A DNA stretch of 10,227 nucleotides, taken from assembly GCA_937897315.1 (NCBI GenBank), contig CALCNS010000332.1, positions 1-10,227 of the forward strand, given 5' to 3'. The notes under the pieces were generated by a model, which was not told the DNA's origin, made no database searches, and saw nothing but the letters and a program-made list of their open reading frames with translations. This DNA comes from an uncultured Bacillota bacterium (GTDB taxonomy: Bacteria > Bacillota > JAAYKD01). Positions 1 through 6,783 of this stretch are shown here, one piece after another. How positions within the stretch are numbered: the first letter of the stretch is position 1; each line of letters begins with the position of its first letter. Position numbers and translations under genes: made by a program.

Positions 1-1
1 A

Positions 2-1378
2 TATGACTTAACCGAACTACAACGCGATGCAAACCGGCGATTCTCTTTCTCGGCCAAACAAACTCTGAACCTCATGCAGAGTTTATATGAAACGCACAAA
101 CTGCTGACTTATCCTCGCACCGACTCGCGTTATTTGAGCAGCGATATTCTGCCGACGTTAGCCATCCGCTTAAAAGCGTTGGCTACTTCCAGTGCATATG
201 GAAAATTGGCGGCTCCCTTATTACGCAAGACGTTTTCAGGGAAACAACGCTTTGTCAATGATGCCAAAGTGAGTGACCATCATGCCATTATTCCCACTGA
301 ACAACCCTTAAACTGGCTGGCTTTGACGGCCGATGAAAAGCGAATATATGACTTGGTCGTAAGGCGATTTCTGGCTGCTCTTTCGGAAGACTCTGTTTAT
401 GACCAAACCGAAGTGCAACTACAAATTGCCGGTGAGTTCTTTACCGCTAAGGGGAAAATTCTGCAGAATTCCGGTTGGCGTGCCATCTATGAAGCCGAGT
501 TATTCAGCAGTGACGACGAGGACGATTCTCCGGAGGAACGCGACCAAAGTCTTCCCACCTTACAACAGGGACAAACTCTGCCCATACAAGAAATTCTCCT
601 TCACAGACACATGACCCAGCCACCGAAACGGTATACCGAAGCCACCCTGTTGACTGCCATGGAAAACCCCGGACGCTTTGTTCAGGATAAATCCTTACGC
701 GACGTCTTGGAAGAAGCCAATGGCATAGGCACTCCCGCGACACGAGCCGAAATCATCGAACGGATTATAGAAGCCAATTATTGTGAACGTCGTGGTAAGG
801 AATTTCATCCCTTGAGCAAAGGGGAACAGTTGCTGAAGCTTGTTCCCCCGGATTTAAAATCTCCCACCTTAACCGCGTTATGGGAGCAAAAGCTGACCAA
901 AATCGCCAAAGGACAATTGCACGATGCTCCATTCCTAGCCGAGATGAAAGAGTATACGAAAACACTGGTGAATACCATTAAGAGTGCGCAGGGAGAATAC
1001 CACCACGATAACATGACACGCACCCGGTGCCCTCAGTGCAATCAGTTCCTGCTCGAAGTCAATGGCAAAAAAGGTAAAATGTTGGTTTGCCCCGATCGCG
1101 AATGTGGGTATCGACAGAATCTCTCTTTTGTCAGTAATGCCCGTTGCCCGCAATGTCACAAAAAACTCGAAGTCGTGGGCGAAGGAGAGAAACGAATCTA
1201 CACCTGCAAATGTGGCTTCCGCGAAAAATACGATCGTTTCAACCAAGTGTTATCAGAAAATCGGCAACACGCCAGTAAAACCGAGATTAAGCGCTTCGAA
1301 CAGGAGCAAGCCAAACGTGTAGAACAAGATAGCGTCTCTGCTTTTGCTTTCGCGTGGAAGAATGCTAAAAAGAAGTAA
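2..1378 (+). CDS. topB: DNA topoisomerase III (type IA), C-terminal part, 5' truncated by window
   Basis: The reading frame is open from base 2, upstream of the first ATG at 74, so the gene starts outside the window; 458 residues are visible. The first residues (YDLTELQRDANRRF) are typical of the type IA topoisomerase core. They are followed by the active-site motif TYPRTDSRYL, whose catalytic tyrosine codon is at 110-112; this tyrosine forms the transient 5'-phosphotyrosine link while one DNA strand is passed. Further core motifs include the HHAIIPTE stretch and NGIGTPATRAEIIE near 720-760. The C-terminus has two zinc-ribbon-like modules (about 1028-1225), C-X2-C-X16-C-X4-C and C-X2-C-X16-C-X1-C, a common tail in Bacillota TopB. 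The N-terminal Toprim domain is missing only because of the window edge. Topo III decatenates and resolves replication and recombination intermediates in the cytoplasm. Topo I (TopA) is the alternative, but the QRDANRRF context and tail fit TopB better. Confidence 0.93.
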   Translation, partial: YDLTELQRDANRRFSFSAKQTLNLMQSLYETHKLLTYPRTDSRYLSSDILPTLAIRLKALATSSAYGKLAAPLLRKTFSGKQRFVNDAKVSDHHAIIPTEQPLNWLALTADEKRIYDLVVRRFLAALSEDSVYDQTEVQLQIAGEFFTAKGKILQNSGWRAIYEAELFSSDDEDDSPEERDQSLPTLQQGQTLPIQEILLHRHMTQPPKRYTEATLLTAMENPGRFVQDKSLRDVLEEANGIGTPATRAEIIERIIEANYCERRGKEFHPLSKGEQLLKLVPPDLKSPTLTALWEQKLTKIAKGQLHDAPFLAEMKEYTKTLVNTIKSAQGEYHHDNMTRTRCPQCNQFLLEVNGKKGKMLVCPDRECGYRQNLSFVSNARCPQCHKKLEVVGEGEKRIYTCKCGFREKYDRFNQVLSENRQHASKTEIKRFEQEQAKRVEQDSVSAFAFAWKNAKKK

Positions 1379-1389
1379 ACGTACCAGAT

Positions 1390-1466
1390 AAAAAAAGACA
1401 TACCATCCTAGAAGAACCTCTGACCGAAGGTCAAAAGCAACGGAAGGATGGTATGTCTTTCTTATC
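1390..1466. terminator. Bidirectional intrinsic terminator with nested hairpin
   Basis: A perfect 16-bp inverted repeat pairs 1394-1409 with 1445-1460. The 35-nt loop carries its own 5-bp hairpin (TGACC 1421-1425, GAA loop, GGTCA 1429-1433). On the minus strand the stem runs into seven T residues (complement of A 1390-1396), a strong intrinsic terminator for the transhydrogenase operon that stops at 1489. On the plus strand the stem is followed by TTTCTT, a weaker U-tract serving topB, which stops at 1378. It fits the position between two convergent genes. Confidence 0.85.
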
Positions 1467-1488
1467 ATTCTGTTCCAACAGGTATGGT

Positions 1489-3537
1489 TTACTTAAAGAG
1501 CAATGCTCCGGTGGGGCACGCTTCTACACAGAGGCGACAATTTTCACAAGATTTTTCGCCGGTCATCATCCCCGGTAAATAAGGTTTGGTTTCCGCGCCG
1601 CTACCGCGATACAAGAAGCCAATCATGTTTACTCCAGCTATATCACGGCATACCCGTACACAAGTACCACAGAGAATGCACTTCTTGGGGTCGCGCACGA
1701 ACACGGGATGACTGGTATCCAAGGGTTTTGCGTGTTTTTCACCATCGAAAGCGTATTGGTTCGCAGCATATTTCCCGGAATATTGGCGCAATTGACAATC
1801 CAGCGCATCGCCACAACCGCATTTCAAGCAACGCTCCGCTTCGGCTCGAGCTTGTGCTTCGGTAAAGGTGAATTCTACTTCCTCGAAGTTGCGAATTCGT
1901 TCTGCTGCTTTCAATTCTGCAGGGTGTTGTTTCTCTTTTTTGACTTCACCCTGATAATACACCGGAGATACTTCGCTTAACGTACGTCCCATTACATGGT
2001 TATACTCCGATACAGGGGTTGGAATGCCATAGAAATAACGATGGATGGCACGAGCCCCTTTGGCACCGGCAGCAATGGCTTGTATCGCTGTAGCAGGTCC
2101 GGTTACCACGTCTCCGCCTGCAAAAACATCGGGCAAATTGGTTTCGGTGGTATCTGCATTCGCCACAATGGTGCCGCGATGAGTCTTCAGGTTGAATTCA
2201 TCATTGATAAAGCTCAAGTCCTGTGTCTGACCTATCGCCGCAATGACAATATCGGCCATGCATAAGTGATCGGACCCCTCAATGGGTACCGGTCGGCAAC
2301 GACCCGAGGCATCGGGTTCACCCAAAGCCATATCAATAAGGGTCACAGCAATGGTCTCTCCATCCATTGCTACTGCTTTTGGATTGGTGAGGGTAACCAT
2401 CTCCACACCTTCCATTTCGGCAGCATTGATTTCTTCGGGATGAGCCGGCATTTCGGCACGACCACGACGGTATATGATTTGCACATGCTCCGCTCCCAAA
2501 CGAACCGAGGTTCTGGCCGCATCAATCGCCGTATTTCCCGCTCCGACAACCATGACGGTTAAGCCGGTAAAGTCAATATCGTTATATTTTTCCACTCGTT
2601 CCAGGAAATCTACACCGGTATAAATTCGGCTGCAACGATCTTCTCCTTCGCAACCCAATTCCCATCCTTTTTGCGAACCGACTCCCATGAAAATAGCGTC
2701 ATACCCCATAGCTTTTAAGGATTTATAATCGACATCCTTGCCAAATTCCACCCCATAGCGGAATTCTACTCCCATTTTTTCGATGATACCCACTTCAAAA
2801 TCTAAAATCTCTCGGGGTAATCGATACGAAGGAATGCCGTAACGCAACATACCACCCGGTTTTTCGTGCTTCTCAAAAACCGTCACGCTGTGACCAAAGA
2901 TCGCCGAATAGTAGGCACAAGATAATCCGGATGGACCTGCTCCGATGACCGCAATTCTCTTGCCGCTGGGAGAAGCAATCTCCGGAATAAATGGGCCGTT
3001 GAGTCGATCGTAATCGGAGGCAAAGCGTTTTAAGTGGTTAATCCCAATGCGTTCATCCACCAAATTGCGCCGACATTCGTCTTCACAAGGACGAGTGCAG
3101 ACCCGGCCGCAAACAGAGGGCAACGGGTTTTGCTGTTTAATTAATTGCAATGCTTTGGCATATTCACCGTTTCCAATATGCTCAATATAATGATGCACAT
3201 CAATATGAGCCGGACAGGTCATGCTACAGGGAGCAACGCAGTCGCCAGTATGTTCCGAAAGCAAGAGTTCCAAGCAGATGCGTCTCGATTCGTTGACGGC
3301 ATCGGTCTCGCTGCGAATAACCATGCCTTCTGTGACCGGTGTAGCACAAGCCAAAGGATTTCCCCGCGCACCATTGATTTCTACTCGGCATAGCATGCAA
3401 GCACCAAAGGCTTCCATGCGCTGATCTTTACATAAATTAGGAATCTCGATACCGTGTTGTAATGCCGCTTGTAAGACATTGGTCCCGGCTTCGGTTTCGC
3501 AGGCTAAGCCATTGATAGTGAAATGTATTGTACTCAT
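1489..3537 (-). CDS. stnC: NfnB/GltD-type NADP(H) oxidoreductase subunit with N-terminal [2Fe-2S] and C-terminal 2x[4Fe-4S] domains (StnC-like)
   Basis: This 682-residue multidomain flavoprotein shows, in order: a NuoG-like [2Fe-2S] domain (C36, C47, C50, C64); a Cys-rich helical domain as in GltD/NfnB (C100, C104, C108, C143, C147, C151, C155); an FAD Rossmann motif GAGPSG (199-204); a second Rossmann motif GAGNTA (332-337) with YRR at 356-358, the arrangement that binds the NADP 2'-phosphate in GltD and NfnB; an FAD-closing AGGDVVTGPATA; an extra Cys cluster (C570, C573, C575, C581); and two ferredoxin motifs (C620/623/626/630 and C664/667/670/674). The ATG at 3537 is chosen because GGAGGA lies just upstream and overlaps the stop of the preceding gene; the upstream ATG at 3678 would run deep into that gene. 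Together with the NuoE- and NuoF-like partners it fits StnC of the Sporomusa-type Nfn transhydrogenase. The Moorella-type FdhB is a related alternative, but no formate dehydrogenase gene is present. Confidence 0.88.
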   Translation of the reverse strand: MSTIHFTINGLACETEAGTNVLQAALQHGIEIPNLCKDQRMEAFGACMLCRVEINGARGNPLACATPVTEGMVIRSETDAVNESRRICLELLLSEHTGDCVAPCSMTCPAHIDVHHYIEHIGNGEYAKALQLIKQQNPLPSVCGRVCTRPCEDECRRNLVDERIGINHLKRFASDYDRLNGPFIPEIASPSGKRIAVIGAGPSGLSCAYYSAIFGHSVTVFEKHEKPGGMLRYGIPSYRLPREILDFEVGIIEKMGVEFRYGVEFGKDVDYKSLKAMGYDAIFMGVGSQKGWELGCEGEDRCSRIYTGVDFLERVEKYNDIDFTGLTVMVVGAGNTAIDAARTSVRLGAEHVQIIYRRGRAEMPAHPEEINAAEMEGVEMVTLTNPKAVAMDGETIAVTLIDMALGEPDASGRCRPVPIEGSDHLCMADIVIAAIGQTQDLSFINDEFNLKTHRGTIVANADTTETNLPDVFAGGDVVTGPATAIQAIAAGAKGARAIHRYFYGIPTPVSEYNHVMGRTLSEVSPVYYQGEVKKEKQHPAELKAAERIRNFEEVEFTFTEAQARAEAERCLKCGCGDALDCQLRQYSGKYAANQYAFDGEKHAKPLDTSHPVFVRDPKKCILCGTCVRVCRDIAGVNMIGFLYRGSGAETKPYLPGMMTGEKSCENCRLCVEACPTGALLFK

Positions 3538-3542
3538 TGTAT

Positions 3543-3548
3543 CCTCCT
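3543..3548 (-). promoter_or_regulatory. Ribosome binding site of the stnC-like gene
   Basis: Minus-strand GGAGGA-type Shine-Dalgarno sequence, overlapping the last stop codon base of the NuoF-like gene (stop 3548-3550), five bases before the ATG at 3537. It decides the start of the downstream gene and implies translational coupling. Confidence 0.8.
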
Positions 3549-5311
3549 TACTCCACCATAACGGCGCCAAATCGGCAAACAGCCTTACATGTTCCGCAGC
3601 GGGTACAAATATCTTGGTTAATGACGTGAGCCTTTCGTACTTCGCCACTGATGCAATGAACCGGGCAGTTTCGGGCACAAATGGTGCAGCCTGTGCACAG
3701 CTCAGGGTCTATGCGATACGAAATTAAGGAACGGCATTGCAAAGACGGGCACTTTTGTTCCTGAATATGAGCTTCGTATTCGTGGCGATAATAGCGCAAA
3801 GTCGTTAATACCGGATTTGGGGCAGTCTGTCCTAAGCCGCACAAGGAATTCTTACGCACTTGTTCTGCCAGAACTTCTAGCTTTTCAATATCACCTTGAA
3901 CGCCTTTGCCTTCGGTAATTCGGGTGAGTATTTCTAGCATGCGCTTGGTGCCAACTCGGCAGAAGGTGCATTTCCCACAACTTTCCTTTTGGGTAAAGTC
4001 TAAAAAGTAACGGGCTATATCGACCATGCAATTCTCTTCGTCCATGACAATCATACCGCCACTACCCATAATCGCTCCGGTGGCAGCTAAGGTATCATAA
4101 TCTATCGCTGTGTCGAACAGCTCTGCCGGGATGCAACCTCCGGAAGGTCCACCCAACTGAACGGCTTTAATGGGTTTCCCAGAGGAAGAACCTCCACCGA
4201 TTTCGTTGATGACTTCTCGAATGGTCATACCAATGGGCACTTCCACCAAACCACCGCGCTTGATTTTTCCTGCCAAAGCAAACACCTTAGTGCCCTTGCT
4301 TTTTTCGGTCCCATATTTAGCAAATTCCTTGGCACCTTTTCGTAAAATCCAGCCAATATTCGCTAAGGTTTCTACATTGTTAATGTTACTGGGTTTACCA
4401 AATAAGCCTTTTTCTGCCGGGAAAGGCGGACGAATGCGTGGCATTCCCCTTTGACCTTCTACCGAAGCCATCAGCGCCGTTTCTTCACCGCAAACAAATG
4501 CCCCAGCACCCTGCATCACGCTGAGCTCAAAACTAAAATCGGAGCCGAAAATATTCTGACCCAAATATCCATATTCTTTCGCTTGTTGAATCGCAATTTC
4601 CAACCGTTTTATGGCAATAGGATACTCTGCACGAGCATAAATCACACCTTTGCTAGCCCCTATGGCATAACCGCCGATAATCATCCCTTCAATGACCGAA
4701 TGCGGATCTCCCTCCAAAACCGAGCGATCCATAAACGCACCCGGGTCGCCTTCGTCTGCATTGCAGATTATATACTTTTGATCCGCCACCGAATTCATCG
4801 CAAATTTCCACTTAAGACCGGTGGGGAATCCCGCACCCCCGCGACCGCGCAGACCGCTCTGCAAGACTTCCTCTACAACTTCTGAAGGCTTCTTGGTCAG
4901 AGCCTTTCGTAAACCCTCATAAGCTTCCATGCTAAGCGCATCTTCAATGCTTTCTGGGTTGATTGCACCGCAACGAGCTAACACAATACGTACTTGTTTA
5001 TCAAAAAAAGAATCGTCGGCACACTGCTCCGTTTCGGATTTGACAATGTATTTCTCCAGAGGGGATCCTTGTAAAATATGTGTGCGGAAGACTTCGGCTG
5101 CGGAACGCTCATCTAATAAACCATAGACCGCACTTCCGTGATCATCTTGAATCTCTACCAAAGGTTCGGCAAAACACATCCCCATACAACCGGTAGACGT
5201 CAAAGAAACGTCCAGTTTGGGATGATTTTCAATGAGCTCGTAGAGTTTATCGTAGACTTTCATACCGCCGGCCGCAATGCCGCAGCTCCCTAACCCAACG
5301 ATGACCTTCAT
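3548..5311 (-). CDS. stnB: NuoF-like NADH-oxidising FMN/FeS subunit of electron-bifurcating transhydrogenase (StnB/HydB-like)
   Basis: A 587-residue cytoplasmic flavoprotein. The N-terminus (about 1-90) is a thioredoxin-like [2Fe-2S]-type domain (C10, C42, C46). The NuoF core follows, with the glycine-rich FMN/NADH region GLRGRGGAGFPTG (153-165), NADEGDPGAF (184-193), CGEETA and the N3-type [4Fe-4S] motif SCGKCTFCRVG (C445, C448, C451) completed by C491. The linker H515-X5-C521-X4-C526 could bind a metal. The C-terminus has two ferredoxin [4Fe-4S] motifs (C539/542/545/549 and C569/572/575/579), absent from complex I NuoF but typical of HydB-type bifurcating enzymes. Its start overlaps the NuoE-like stop as ATGA, and ten bases separate its stop from the next gene. 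From family knowledge it should oxidise or reduce NAD(H) at FMN, with ferredoxin and the NfnB-like subunit as the other electron partners. HydB of a bifurcating hydrogenase is the alternative; no HydA gene is present. Confidence 0.9.
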   Translation of the reverse strand: MKVIVGLGSCGIAAGGMKVYDKLYELIENHPKLDVSLTSTGCMGMCFAEPLVEIQDDHGSAVYGLLDERSAAEVFRTHILQGSPLEKYIVKSETEQCADDSFFDKQVRIVLARCGAINPESIEDALSMEAYEGLRKALTKKPSEVVEEVLQSGLRGRGGAGFPTGLKWKFAMNSVADQKYIICNADEGDPGAFMDRSVLEGDPHSVIEGMIIGGYAIGASKGVIYARAEYPIAIKRLEIAIQQAKEYGYLGQNIFGSDFSFELSVMQGAGAFVCGEETALMASVEGQRGMPRIRPPFPAEKGLFGKPSNINNVETLANIGWILRKGAKEFAKYGTEKSKGTKVFALAGKIKRGGLVEVPIGMTIREVINEIGGGSSSGKPIKAVQLGGPSGGCIPAELFDTAIDYDTLAATGAIMGSGGMIVMDEENCMVDIARYFLDFTQKESCGKCTFCRVGTKRMLEILTRITEGKGVQGDIEKLEVLAEQVRKNSLCGLGQTAPNPVLTTLRYYRHEYEAHIQEQKCPSLQCRSLISYRIDPELCTGCTICARNCPVHCISGEVRKAHVINQDICTRCGTCKAVCRFGAVMVE

Positions 5312-5799
5312 TGTGCCGACACCTCCTGCTTTTTAATCTCGCGAATTACTTTGCGTGCCTTATCCTGAGTTAAACGCCCGTGTACTTCTCCATCCACCAT
5401 CATGACCGGAGCTAAGGAACAGCAGCCCAAACAGGCCACCGTCTCAATGGTAAACAATCCATCTTCGGTGGTTTCATCTAGCCCGATGCCCAGCTCGTCA
5501 CAAAGCGCCGCTCCAATGTTATCGGCCCCGTTGACATGACAAGCGGTACCATGACATAGTTTGATGACGTGTTTTCCCATGGGGGTTAAGCGAAATTGCG
5601 AGTAGAATGTCGCTACTCCCAAGATTTCGGGTACTTTTATACCGGTTCGTTCGGACAAGCGAACAATGATATCCTGAGGTAAATATCCATAAGCCCCCTG
5701 CAATTTTTGCAATAACGGGATGAGCTGTGATGGTTCTCCCCGATATTCCGCTAAAATGGCTTCGAAGGGAGCATAGTATTCCTGATGATTCACTTCCAT
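5308..5799 (-). CDS. stnA: NuoE-like thioredoxin-fold [2Fe-2S] subunit (StnA/HydC-like)
   Basis: A 163-residue protein of the usual NuoE/HydC length. The N-terminal helical half contains LLQKLQGAYGYLP and VPEILGVATFYSQF, both characteristic of the 24-kDa subunit family. The thioredoxin-fold half carries the [2Fe-2S] ligands C82 and C87 (CHGTAC) and C123 and C127 (CLGCC). It is the first gene of the three-gene operon and overlaps the NuoF-like gene by the ATGA tetranucleotide, implying coupled translation and a fixed stoichiometry. The ATG at 5799 is preceded by a purine-rich site ending in GGGG with seven bases of spacing. An in-frame ATG at 5922 lies upstream of the likely -10 box and would add an unconserved extension, so it is rejected. 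The protein should anchor the NuoF-like subunit and pass electrons between the flavin and other centres. The stnA name follows operon order and architecture and is tentative. Confidence 0.88.
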   Translation of the reverse strand: MEVNHQEYYAPFEAILAEYRGEPSQLIPLLQKLQGAYGYLPQDIIVRLSERTGIKVPEILGVATFYSQFRLTPMGKHVIKLCHGTACHVNGADNIGAALCDELGIGLDETTEDGLFTIETVACLGCCSLAPVMMVDGEVHGRLTQDKARKVIREIKKQEVSAQ

Positions 5800-5806
5800 T
5801 GACAAA

Positions 5807-5818
5807 CCCCTTTCCTCT
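5807..5818 (-). promoter_or_regulatory. Ribosome binding site of the NuoE-like gene
   Basis: Minus-strand AGAGGAAAGGGG lies seven bases upstream of the ATG at 5799. It supports that start over the upstream in-frame ATG at 5922. Confidence 0.6.
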
Positions 5819-5874
5819 TGTACCGTGTGAATTGTTGGACTGCAACCAATCTGTGTAAAAATCACGTACTTAAT

Positions 5875-5903
5875 ATTGTAACCTATTTTTGCATAAAAGG
5901 CAA
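5875..5903 (-). promoter_or_regulatory. Sigma-A-like promoter of the transhydrogenase operon
   Basis: On the minus strand TTGCCT (5898-5903) is followed, after exactly 17 bases, by TACAAT (5875-5880): four of six and five of six matches to the -35 and -10 consensus. This gives a 5' leader of about 70 bases before the ATG at 5799. The -35 box abuts the terminator hairpin of the upstream gene. No clear Rex-type palindrome was seen nearby. Confidence 0.6.
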
Positions 5904-5930
5904 GAATGGCCTGAGTTATCAAGCCATTCT
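5903..5930 (-). terminator. Hairpin terminator at the stop of the HELAH-motif gene
   Basis: AGAATGGC (5903-5910) pairs perfectly with GCCATTCT (5923-5930). Inside, after one C/A mismatch, TGA pairs with TCA around a four-base loop. The upstream arm covers the stop codon at 5929-5931, and on the minus strand the hairpin is followed by TGCCTTTTAT, a modest U-tract. Termination is therefore likely but may be incomplete, which would allow some read-through into the transhydrogenase operon. Confidence 0.55.
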
Positions 5931-6783
5931 AATCAAATGCCATTAATTTTCCTACTTTTAGTGGTGATACGATTCTGCGCCACAAGGGCCGATACGTGCG
6001 ATCCATCTCCTGACAAAAATGCAGGTATGCTTCTGCCAAAGGGAGCATGGCTCGATAATGAGTAAACGGATACGTCTGAAGCATGCGCTCACCGGTCTCT
6101 GCCACTTTGCATATGGATCGCACGAAAACGCTTTTTCGCAAACTCCCTTCCAAAATAGCCAGTCGCAACTCCTCATTCCCCGAGTAACTCCCTGCCAAAT
6201 ACACACAAGCCAAAAAAAGAGATTGCATATGTTGCTCCCGTTCTCGATGACGTTCCGAGTGAAAACCATTCATCGTGCGAGCTAACAACCTGGCTTCCGT
6301 TAAAATGCCGGTCATTTTCGATTGCAATAGACCAGGTGGTTCAGATGCTGCAGCCAGTTGAGCAGCGAAGAACTCGTCCCAAAAACGGAACATCATGAAG
6401 CTCCAATCGATTCGATGTTCCTCCACAATATAAATCATCTTTCCTGCAAGTGTTTGCAGGCTATTATTGTTGTGAACATGAGCCAATTCGTGCTGCAAAG
6501 TGTTTTGCATTATACGCAAATCGATCAGACGAGTCTGAGCATTTTCCCACATTTCTTCGGAGATGAGAATGTAAGACTGCCCATTTTTGCGTCGCAGAAA
6601 CTCCGCTCCATATTGACTTAAAGCCAATTTAGGTGTAAACATAAATCCCAGTAACCCGCTTAAGTCCAGTTGATAATGGTCAACAAACGGTTCAATCCAA
6701 GTATGAAGCACTTCTTCTCTGCTTAGGTCATCACGGCATACTCCCTCTTCGTTACAGACCCGGCAGGATATCCTACGCTTCAT
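5929..6783 (-). CDS. Unrecognised protein with HELAH zinc-peptidase-like motif
   Basis: A 284-residue protein that I do not recognise as a named family. Seen directly: an N-terminal Cys knuckle (C7, C10, C16), a mid-protein HELAH at 98-102 (HExxH) within a predicted helix, and EE at 121-122 in the segment YIVEEHRIDW, about 19-20 residues later. That spacing could supply a third, glutamate zinc ligand, as in gluzincin metallopeptidases. The rest is rich in helices, Phe, Trp and Arg, and there is no signal peptide or clear membrane segment, so it is probably cytoplasmic. The ATG at 6783 has GGAGG nine bases upstream; an in-frame ATG at 6837 lies deeper in the preceding gene. Its start overlaps the end of the AI-2E/PerM-type gene by 11 bases, implying cotranscription. 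Peptidase activity is an inference from the motif only. Confidence 0.75.
   Translation of the reverse strand: MKRRISCRVCNEEGVCRDDLSREEVLHTWIEPFVDHYQLDLSGLLGFMFTPKLALSQYGAEFLRRKNGQSYILISEEMWENAQTRLIDLRIMQNTLQHELAHVHNNNSLQTLAGKMIYIVEEHRIDWSFMMFRFWDEFFAAQLAAASEPPGLLQSKMTGILTEARLLARTMNGFHSERHREREQHMQSLFLACVYLAGSYSGNEELRLAILEGSLRKSVFVRSICKVAETGERMLQTYPFTHYRAMLPLAEAYLHFCQEMDRTYRPLWRRIVSPLKVGKLMAFD

Noticed and set aside
3538..3678. Longer N-terminus of the StnC-like protein starting at 3678
   Set aside because: It would overlap the NuoF-like coding region by about 130 bases with no family similarity. The ATG at 3537 has a good ribosome binding site and begins a standard [2Fe-2S] domain.
1489..5799. 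Respiratory complex I or bifurcating hydrogenase HydABC operon
   Set aside because: There are no membrane Nuo subunits and no hydrogenase H-cluster subunit. The third gene is a GltD/NfnB-type fusion rather than NuoG or HydA, and the operon is closed at both ends.
5821..5845. Possible Rex (NADH-sensing repressor) site around GTGTGAATTGTTGG
   Set aside because: It has one half-site-like stretch but no palindromic second half with the expected spacing, so it is not supported.
5800..5922. Extended N-terminus of the NuoE-like protein from the ATG at 5922
   Set aside because: The extension covers the predicted promoter and would start upstream of the -10 box. Family length and the ribosome binding site support 5799.
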